Positions 58,173-64,000 of a DNA stretch of 64,000 nt are shown in pieces. The number at the start of each line of letters is the position of its first letter. The first letter of the stretch is position 1. The notes below the pieces were generated by a model that was not told where the DNA came from, searched no databases, and saw nothing but the letters and a program-made list of their open reading frames with translations. The position numbers and the translations under genes were made by a program. Source of the DNA: M3007 sp043764095 (GTDB lineage: Bacteria; Bacteroidota; Bacteroidia; Chitinophagales; Saprospiraceae); contig JAYUKX010000026.1 of assembly GCA_043764095.1 (NCBI GenBank), positions 1-64,000 on the forward strand. Reading direction: 5' to 3'.

Positions 58173-58802
58173 TTAATACCATTTATTTACGAAATCGAAG
58201 TCCGCTTTAAAATCAATCTTTTTTTGTTCGCCCTCTGCAATATCAAAAGTGACAGGTGGAGGGAAATTAAAAATAGGAATTACAGCACCGCCTGGGCCAG
58301 GAACGTTGATAACGATACCGTGGCTAATTTCTGTGCTTTTGTCCCAATGCACGCCCAATGTAGCCGTTTTTCTGCTAGGATCAGTCACCAAGTTGTGGCG
58401 GAATCCGAGTGCCAATGCAGAATAAGTACCTGCTTCTACCTCTATTTCGTAGTCGTAGGTCGTTTTTCCTGGAACATAGGTCAATATGAGCGGATTTTGA
58501 GAATTGTAAGGTGCGCCTACAGCGTAAGTGCCGCCCAATACATTAGGCCCGAAGAAATTATTAGGTACTGCCCCCCAGCCTGCGAGCGGATCGAGGCTGA
58601 ATTTAGGGAACAATGTCAGTTGCACTTCGCCGCTGTCTTTCCAAGTGGACCAAACATTGGCATTATCAATAGTGATGGTGCCATAAACCTTGGTTTTTTC
58701 GATGGGGTCTTCTTCATCTTTACATGCAGTGAATGTGCCTGCTACCGCGAGTGCCAAAATGGCAAGAAAATGGAATACTTTTTTTGTGTTTACGATTGAC
58801 AT
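58173..58802 (-). CDS. Lipoprotein partnered with a TonB-dependent receptor
   Basis: The 209-residue protein has a lipoprotein signal (FLAILALAVAGTFTACKDEEDP, Cys27). The mature part is beta-rich with two segments that look like carbohydrate- or ligand-binding sandwich strands (YGTITIDNANVW; YDYEIEVEAGTYSALALGFRHN). No specific family is recognised. It directly precedes the TonB receptor gene on the same strand, so it may be a surface capture or accessory lipoprotein for the same ligand, as HmuY- or SusD-like proteins are in other systems (inference). Confidence 0.8.
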   Translation of the reverse strand: MSIVNTKKVFHFLAILALAVAGTFTACKDEEDPIEKTKVYGTITIDNANVWSTWKDSGEVQLTLFPKFSLDPLAGWGAVPNNFFGPNVLGGTYAVGAPYNSQNPLILTYVPGKTTYDYEIEVEAGTYSALALGFRHNLVTDPSRKTATLGVHWDKSTEISHGIVINVPGPGGAVIPIFNFPPPVTFDIAEGEQKKIDFKADFDFVNKWY

Positions 58803-58870
58803 AATATGTGAGTGTTTTGCGTGGCTGGATAATTGTTTACCCCGATAAGTGGGTTATCCGAAACCGAGCG

Positions 58871-58878
58871 CAAAAGTA
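58871..58878 (-). promoter_or_regulatory. Probable -7 box of the lipoprotein-receptor operon
   Basis: TACTTTTG on the minus strand fits TAnnTTTG and lies 68 nt upstream of the lipoprotein ATG. No TTG lies at ideal spacing. Confidence 0.35.
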
Positions 58879-58985
58879 GTACGAAGTAAAATCCCAATAT
58901 TCACAGAAATGTCATATAATTGAGAAAGGAAAAAGTTTTGAAAAAAGGGAATGATTAGTTTTACATTTCTTAGTGTTTTTTGGTT

Positions 58986-59230
58986 TTTCTACCATAAAAG
59001 TGTTGTTTTTTTTCTACAACAAAAGTCTTTTTTGTTTTTTCCACCACAAAAGAACACAAAGTTCACAAAGTGTAGCGTACACGTTATTTTTATCCTTTAG
59101 TAATTAGAGGTAAAAATTTTACGCTACAAAGTAAAGCCAACGCTTTGTGTACTTAAAAAAAAGCGAAGCGCCTACTTTACTTCTTTGTGTACTTTGTGCT
59201 CTTTTGTGGTAGAAAAAAGTGTACGCTACA
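58986..59230. repeat. Inverted and direct repeats rich in CACAAAG
   Basis: The 58803-59232 gap holds a 36-nt imperfect inverted repeat (59035-59070 and 59183-59218, built on TTCTACCACAAAAG...CACAAAG). Two further degenerate direct copies of its TTTCTACxAxAAAAG head lie at about 58986-59025. A 12-nt inverted pair TGTAGCGTACAC / GTGTACGCTACA (59071-59082 and 59219-59230) adjoins the arms. The arms could form a long stem on either strand after both flanking genes. It looks like a mobile intergenic repeat. Confidence 0.75.
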
Positions 59231-59232
59231 AA

Positions 59233-60420
59233 CTACGGCTCCACCAAATGGCTAATAAACTCCGCGTCATCATCAATAGCAGCACCTTCTTGGCGACGGA
59301 AACAAATACCACTGGGTTGTTGAATCCAATACACACTGGGCTGATAAAGATAACCACGGCTGTCCATGTTCAATTCGGCCATTTCCTGATAAATATAAGG
59401 GAAATCGCCATAATCGCCATCGTTTTCCATAATCAACTCACCCTCCTTGTCCCAAAGACTGATATTCTCACCCATACGACCAAAAACGGGTTTGGCCACG
59501 TATGCTTTTTTATCTTCATAATCCGATTCCTCAAATGAAGCAGACAAAATACTTGGATGCGTGGGGAATAATTTTGCCATAATGGGTAATAATCCCTTGC
59601 ATTGCAGCAACATCGTAAGGGCGGGGTTAATAACTAAGGCGTGTTTGCCTCGGATAATATTGTCCAAAAGATCCAATAAATCGGGTTCTTCAAAGCAAAT
59701 AAAATCCCACGGCACCATTTTAAAGAAAAAGTCGAAACGTTGAAATTTATCGCGACCTAACTCGACAAAAATACCTTCATCTTCCGAAAAGACGACTTTT
59801 TCCAAATTGACTTGTTGCGCCACTTTGAAACCTGCATGTTGCGCAGCATTGAGCAAAATATTGAGGTTGAGGGTATCTTCTTCGTAACCCATGCCCGAAA
59901 ACAGGATCGTAGGTTCTAAATCAGGATTTTGTCGCAACAGATTCCTAAATGCGTCCACCAAATGGGGAAAAGTATTGTAAGAGGCCGGTGTTGGCGAAGG
60001 TTGCAAATTGGCCGTCATTTGCGGCTGCACTTGTACCGTTTCGGGCAAAAGCGAAAAAGTATCGGCATTAAATTCCAATAATTTAATCGGCAAGCCTTCC
60101 ATACCACCTGCAAAATCGTAACGACCAATCAGGTGCAAATGCTCTTCTTCGCGGAGTGAATATTCGATGAGCGGAATCGCCTCTTTCGGAATACCGACTT
60201 GATCCCAAAGATTATTTTGTGCCACGTGTTTAGCGGCCTCCATTTGCATTTTGTACAGGTCTTTGACGGTTGCATGAAAAGCCTGCATCTCGTCTTGGGT
60301 AATAGCGACTACCCGGTTGGCCAGATAGTCGCTATTTTCACCTGTTGCCATCCATTCGATGCCACCCTGTTTGAACCATTTTTGGTCGGGTGCTTGTACA
60401 GGTATTAATCTATTATCCAC
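59233..60420 (-). CDS. Glutathionylspermidine-synthase-family ATP-grasp ligase
   Basis: The ~395-residue protein matches the C-terminal synthetase half of glutathionylspermidine synthase (YgiC/YjfC type). Features include RYDFAGGMEGLPIKLLEFNADTF (acidic substrate pocket), LFSGMGYEEDTLN, KMVPWDFICFEEPD and the ATP-grasp tail AKPVFGRMGENISLWDKEG. It has no amidase half. Relatives join a carboxylate to an amine such as a polyamine using ATP; the true substrate is unknown. The start is uncertain: a GTG at 60420 (DNRLIPVQAPDQKW) fits homologues, while an ATG at 60456 would overlap the upstream gene by 44 nt. It is coupled to the YgiB-like gene, a partnership also seen for E. coli ygiB-ygiC. Confidence 0.9.
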   Translation of the reverse strand: MDNRLIPVQAPDQKWFKQGGIEWMATGENSDYLANRVVAITQDEMQAFHATVKDLYKMQMEAAKHVAQNNLWDQVGIPKEAIPLIEYSLREEEHLHLIGRYDFAGGMEGLPIKLLEFNADTFSLLPETVQVQPQMTANLQPSPTPASYNTFPHLVDAFRNLLRQNPDLEPTILFSGMGYEEDTLNLNILLNAAQHAGFKVAQQVNLEKVVFSEDEGIFVELGRDKFQRFDFFFKMVPWDFICFEEPDLLDLLDNIIRGKHALVINPALTMLLQCKGLLPIMAKLFPTHPSILSASFEESDYEDKKAYVAKPVFGRMGENISLWDKEGELIMENDGDYGDFPYIYQEMAELNMDSRGYLYQPSVYWIQQPSGICFRRQEGAAIDDDAEFISHLVEP

Positions 60421-60955
60421 CGAAACCACGAGATGAGCGACCTCCTCCGAAGCCACTGGATGAACGACCTGATGACGGACGAGAAACGCGTGCTGCTGAA
60501 CGGTTCAGACTAGAACCTGTTGTAGAGTTGACACGGTTATACGCCTGTTGGTTGGTATAGGCAGATGGAGATGGTGGGGTGCGCATAGAGCGTCCCATCA
60601 TATAACCCAAGAAACCTGCACCTGCGGCAGCCATAATTGGGCCAGCCATACTGCTGTGACCTGTGGAATGGCCTTGTTGTACCAAACGCGCCTCTGCTAG
60701 CGTAAATGTGTCGATTTTGCCATTCATATACTTCGCAATAATCAAACTTGCAGAAGTATCAGGAATGGTAGTTTCGTCTTCAATTTTGAACGAATTAGGT
60801 TCAACTTCGGCAACCGTAGTAATCAAACCCTCAGTCGGGATCTGTACTTCTTCATCACCGCCACCGCTACTGCAAAGACAGGTACGGAAAAGACTAAAAA
60901 CAAAAAAAACTGCAATGCCAGTAAATAGCATGCTTTTAATACGAGAAAAATCCAT
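60413..60955 (-). CDS. YgiB-like (UPF0323/DUF1190) membrane-anchored protein
   Basis: The 180-residue protein has an N-terminal hydrophobic segment followed by a Cys pair (FFVFSLFRTCLC), probably a signal anchor or lipidation site. A short folded region comes next (SLIIAKYMNGKIDTFTLAEARLVQQG), then a glycine-rich membrane-like segment (MAAAGAGFLGYMMG) and a Gly/Ser/Arg-rich tail (SSGRSSSGFGGGRSSRGFGG). This layout matches YgiB-type partners of glutathionylspermidine-synthase-like enzymes. It overlaps the next gene by a few nucleotides, implying coupled translation. The function is unknown; a scaffold or substrate for the ligase at the membrane is possible (inference). Confidence 0.8.
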   Translation of the reverse strand: MDFSRIKSMLFTGIAVFFVFSLFRTCLCSSGGGDEEVQIPTEGLITTVAEVEPNSFKIEDETTIPDTSASLIIAKYMNGKIDTFTLAEARLVQQGHSTGHSSMAGPIMAAAGAGFLGYMMGRSMRTPPSPSAYTNQQAYNRVNSTTGSSLNRSAARVSRPSSGRSSSGFGGGRSSRGFGG

Positions 60956-61189
60956 AATTAAGATAGTTTAGTTTTGAACAGATTTAAATCTTATCATATT
61001 GGAAATCAATTACTTAAAATTCCGAAAATAAAAAAAGTAGCGCTTTCACTTGCATAAATTAGCCACTCATTTTGAGGTCAGTTTTATAAGGCGTTGTTTT
61101 TTAGGAAAATAATATCTAAACAAGTTCTTAGTTCAAGGTGCAAATTTAAGCATCTTTGCGCAGATTTGTAAGTGCTAAATAAAAAAAAT

Positions 61190-62734
61190 ATGCTGAAAGT
61201 ATCCGAAAGGTGGCTGTTATTGATCTCCGTGCTTATTGCGGGTTTGTGTTCTATTGTATATGAATTGGAACTTAGCACCGTTTCTTCTTATTTTTTGGGC
61301 GATAGCGTAAAGCAATTTTCCCTGATTATCGGTGTATATATGGCTGCGATGGGTGCGGGTTCTTACTTATCCAAATATGTTCCCGAGCCGCTCATTGTCT
61401 ATTTTATTGTGGCCGAAATCGTATTGGGGCTTGTTGGAGGTTTTAGTGTACCTATTGCTTATTGGGCATTTGAACGCACGTCTGCGGATACTTTTCAAAT
61501 CTTGGTGTTGTCCATTACATTTATGATTGGGTGTATGACTGGGCTTGAAATTCCGCTATTAGCCCGCATTTTAAAGGAGTATTATCCATTGCGTGCTAAT
61601 TTGGCCAATGTGCTTTCGTTGGATTATATCGGTGCTTTGCTGGCGACCCTTTTGTTCCCTTTTTTATTATTGCCCAAAATGGGGTTATTCCGAACGGCTA
61701 TTGGCGTTGGTTTACTCAATATTTTATTAGGATGGCTTATTTTAGCCTTGTTAAAACCACATATCCCCAAACGCGCTAAAACACAACTACAAACCATCGC
61801 CATGATACTAATGGCAGGGCTGGGATATTTGATGTACCAATCGGGTGCTTTATTGGAAACCTGGCAAGACAGCGCCTATAACCATAAGGTGATTTGGGCC
61901 AAACAAACGCCTTATCAACACTTGGCAGTGACTCAAAAAGGGACGGATACACGCCTATATATCAACCGCGTGATCCAATTCTCCACCCGCGATGAATACC
62001 GCTACCACGAAGTCCTTGGCATTACGCCCATGTTGGCAGCACCACACCGCGCCAAAGTGCTTATTTTAGGAGGCGGAGAAGGGCTTTTAGCACGGGAGGT
62101 ACTCAAATTTGCGGAGGTAGAATCCATTACTATTGTCGATTTGGATGAAGAAGTTTTTCGTTTGGCCAAAACATTTGGGCCTATCCGAGCCGCCAACAAA
62201 GACGCGCTGAACAACCCCAAAGTACACCTCAAAGCAATGGATGCTACGGTTTTTTTGCGCGAAACGAACGAAACTTTTGACGTAATCCTGTCCGACCTGC
62301 CCGACCCTTCCAATGAGGCCGTTGCACGTTTATATAGTGTTTGGTTTTATAAAATGGTGCTCAATGTGCTCAATCCCAACGGTGTATTTGCCACGCAAGC
62401 CACCAGTACCTTCAATACCAAAAACGCCTATTGGTGTATTGGGAAAACGATACACGCCGCTGGTTTTGCGCAAGTAATCCCTATGCGCGCTTACGTGCCT
62501 TCCTTTGGCGAATGGGGCTTTTTTATGGCCTCTAACCGAACGATTTATCCTGAAAAACTGCAAATTAATGTCCCTACCCAATTTTTAGACAGCACAATTT
62601 TGCAACATATTTTTTATTTGGAAAAGGACATTCAAGCGCCTAATGATCTAAAAATCAATCAATTAGACCAACCCGCTTTGTTGGAATATTTTTTAAAAGA
62701 TTGGTCAACATGGAGCCGTGAAAAAACAAATTAA
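61190..62734 (+). CDS. Integral-membrane spermidine-synthase-like aminopropyltransferase
   Basis: The 514-residue protein has seven hydrophobic segments in its first ~220 residues (IVYELELSTVSSYFLGDS is the signature of the membrane part). A cytoplasmic spermidine-synthase domain follows: LILGGGEGLLAREVLK (residues ~285-300, the decarboxylated-AdoMet binding GGGEG), VDLDEEVFRLAK, VILSDLPDPSNEAVARLYS and GVFATQATS. Such membrane forms likely transfer aminopropyl groups near the membrane. The ATG at 61190 is chosen over a GTG at 61172. It is divergent from the YgiB-like/ATP-grasp pair (234-nt gap), consistent with a shared polyamine-related role. No AdoMet decarboxylase is visible in the window. 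Confidence 0.9.
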   Translation: MLKVSERWLLLISVLIAGLCSIVYELELSTVSSYFLGDSVKQFSLIIGVYMAAMGAGSYLSKYVPEPLIVYFIVAEIVLGLVGGFSVPIAYWAFERTSADTFQILVLSITFMIGCMTGLEIPLLARILKEYYPLRANLANVLSLDYIGALLATLLFPFLLLPKMGLFRTAIGVGLLNILLGWLILALLKPHIPKRAKTQLQTIAMILMAGLGYLMYQSGALLETWQDSAYNHKVIWAKQTPYQHLAVTQKGTDTRLYINRVIQFSTRDEYRYHEVLGITPMLAAPHRAKVLILGGGEGLLAREVLKFAEVESITIVDLDEEVFRLAKTFGPIRAANKDALNNPKVHLKAMDATVFLRETNETFDVILSDLPDPSNEAVARLYSVWFYKMVLNVLNPNGVFATQATSTFNTKNAYWCIGKTIHAAGFAQVIPMRAYVPSFGEWGFFMASNRTIYPEKLQINVPTQFLDSTILQHIFYLEKDIQAPNDLKINQLDQPALLEYFLKDWSTWSREKTN

Positions 62735-62740
62735 CGGCTG

Positions 62741-62772
62741 TTGCTCTTATACTTTGTTTCTAACTACCTTTG
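62741..62772 (+). promoter_or_regulatory. Promoter of the HAD phosphatase gene
   Basis: TTG (62741-62743), a 21-nt spacer and TACCTTTG (62765-62772) match the consensus. The start point near 62779 leaves a 12-nt leader to the ATG at 62791 and excludes the earlier TTG codon at 62770. Confidence 0.6.
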
Positions 62773-62790
62773 CAGCTAGTTTTATTAGTA

Positions 62791-63468
62791 ATGGCATTAG
62801 GATTAGAACAGTTTAACGGATACATATTTGATTTAGATGGTGTTGTTGTGGACACACGACCTTACCATTTGTTGGCGTGGCAGCGATTGGCTACTGAATT
62901 GGGGGTGGAAATAGACCAAAATTCCAATGAAATATTGCGCCGTCTCAATAGGATGGAAGGTATTGAAAAAATTATGGAATGGGGCGGCCACTATGCGAGC
63001 GAGGCCGAAAAAATGTTTTGGGCTGATCGCAAAAACAATTGGTATATCGAACTGATTGCCCAAATGTCGCCGCATGAGGTATTGCCTGGTGTTTTGGACT
63101 TTTTGAAGCTATTAAAAGAGAAAAATCGCTCAGTTGCCTTGGTTTCTTCTTCATCAAACGCTAGAAAAGTGCTTTTATCCACACAATTATCCCCCTATTT
63201 TCAATCCGTGATTGATGGTACGATCGCAAAAAAACGAAAACCAGCCCCCGATTGTTTTTTAATGGCAGCACAAGAACTTCAACTTTCACCTGATCAGTGC
63301 TTGGTTTTTGAGGATGCCCCAGCAGGCGTTTTGGCAGCAAAAAGAGGCGGATTTGCTACGGTTGCAGTAGGCATGCACCGCGATATTTGCCAAGCCGATT
63401 ACGCAATTGATGGGTTCAATAGTATAGATTCCATTTTTGATTTAGCAACAAATTTAATACAAATATAA
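62791..63468 (+). CDS. HAD-superfamily hydrolase, beta-phosphoglucomutase-like
   Basis: The 225-residue protein has HAD motif I FDLDGVVVDTRPYH (nucleophile Asp and general-acid Asp, residues ~14-18), a helical cap (~20-90) with LNRMEGIEKIMEW, motif II ALVSSSSNARK, motif III Lys in KKRKPAPDCF, and motif IV VFEDAPAGVLAAKRGG. The cap and the GxDxxPxxL-type region match the beta-phosphoglucomutase branch, which isomerises or dephosphorylates sugar phosphates in the cytoplasm; the exact substrate is open. It has its own promoter and is followed at 13 nt by a lipoprotein gene. Confidence 0.93.
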   Translation: MALGLEQFNGYIFDLDGVVVDTRPYHLLAWQRLATELGVEIDQNSNEILRRLNRMEGIEKIMEWGGHYASEAEKMFWADRKNNWYIELIAQMSPHEVLPGVLDFLKLLKEKNRSVALVSSSSNARKVLLSTQLSPYFQSVIDGTIAKKRKPAPDCFLMAAQELQLSPDQCLVFEDAPAGVLAAKRGGFATVAVGMHRDICQADYAIDGFNSIDSIFDLATNLIQI

Positions 63469-63481
63469 AGTGACAAAGGAA

Positions 63482-64000
63482 ATGAAAATTAATATTTTGC
63501 TGGCAGTGCTGGCCTTAGGACTTGGTTATGCTACCTGCAAAACAATCAAAAAGCCCGACGCTGCTGCTGCTGAACAACCCAAATTGATCGTACCCGATGA
63601 ACATGCTGGTGATCAGGACGCTGCGGTTAACTTTAAAGCAGCACACGTTTTGAGTAGTAATCCGGATACCGCACCGCCAGTTCAAATCCATCGTGCGCCT
63701 GCGCGTGTGAACGTGCCGATCTCAGCCCAGCCCGCCCCTACTGCCAGTCGGAAAGCCTACTTATCCACAGGCTGGTGGCATTGCTCCGATGCGATGTGTG
63801 GTATTGATTCGCTGATTGCATTGAGTTATAAACCGAAATGGATGAAATTCCGCGAAGACCAAACTTTTGATGTCATGATTAAAGGAAAAGTAATAGAAAC
63901 GGGTCAATGGGCATTTGATGAGGCAAAAAATCAAATTTTCCTCTCCTGCAAAGATACCTATCTCAACAATAGTTGGCAATTACAGGATAAAGGCTTTGTA
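63482..64000 (+). CDS. Lipoprotein, partial at window edge
   Basis: The ATG at 63482 opens a frame of 173 codons to the window end without a stop. The N-terminus (KINILLAVLALGLGYATCKT) is a lipoprotein signal with Cys19. A low-complexity Ala/Pro/Val-rich linker (residues ~25-95) follows, then the start of a folded domain (YLSTGWWHCSDAMCGIDSLIAL; FDVMIKGKVIETGQWAFDE) resembling lipocalin-like small domains of Bacteroidota lipoproteins. It follows the HAD gene by 13 nt, so they are probably co-transcribed. The family cannot be named from this fragment. Confidence 0.8.
   Translation, partial: MKINILLAVLALGLGYATCKTIKKPDAAAAEQPKLIVPDEHAGDQDAAVNFKAAHVLSSNPDTAPPVQIHRAPARVNVPISAQPAPTASRKAYLSTGWWHCSDAMCGIDSLIALSYKPKWMKFREDQTFDVMIKGKVIETGQWAFDEAKNQIFLSCKDTYLNNSWQLQDKGFV

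Overview
The window looks like a chromosomal piece of a Bacteroidota bacterium, most likely from the Saprospiria (an inference). The signs are a SusC/SusD pair, a SprB/HYR-repeat adhesin, type IX secretion sorting domains, OmpH-type chaperones, little use of Shine-Dalgarno sites, and promoters of the Bacteroidota form TTG-N19-21-TAnnTTTG. No rRNA, tRNA or CRISPR array was seen.

Layout. 1-13965 (minus) is one uninterrupted reading frame of 4,655 codons that runs off the left edge. It encodes a giant secreted adhesin with about 21 SprB repeats and at least 12 HYR domains. 14.2-23.3 kb is housekeeping: a short MscL, HemW, a START-domain protein, two OmpH/Skp chaperones, a zinc-peptidase-like protein, a PiT phosphate transporter, and the dcd-lipoprotein-aroA operon. 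23.4-31.4 kb holds a bacterial dynamin, a GH20 hexosaminidase converging on an AmpG-like permease, decayed gene fragments, the XisH/XisI pair and a divergent metallophosphoesterase. 31.7-38.6 kb is a nutrient-uptake locus (SSS symporter, SusD, SusC) plus a DUF2064 protein.

39-55.6 kb is the accessory region. It has two AT-rich orphan genes, then a compact five-gene operon (hsdR, a separate HsdR C-terminal gene, hsdM, hsdS and a large SIR2-domain protein). The operon is framed by related palindromic repeats at 40977-41048 and 49061-49110, so it looks like a self-contained defence cassette. It is followed by a large leucine-rich-repeat T9SS protein, a broken VapBC-like module between two copies of a promoter-bearing repeat, and small orphans.

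55.8-64 kb returns to chromosomal functions: a TonB-dependent receptor with a partner lipoprotein, a polyamine-flavoured cluster (glutathionylspermidine-synthase-like ATP-grasp protein, YgiB-like membrane protein, divergent integral-membrane spermidine synthase), a HAD phosphatase and a truncated lipoprotein gene.

The best leads are the RM-SIR2 cassette with matching palindromic ends, a probable small RNA at about 16900-17000, a four-domain higher-order repeat inside the adhesin, a 28-bp tandem hairpin array in front of hemW, and promoter-carrying repeats around the broken toxin-antitoxin locus. All calls come from reading the sequence; no database search was run.
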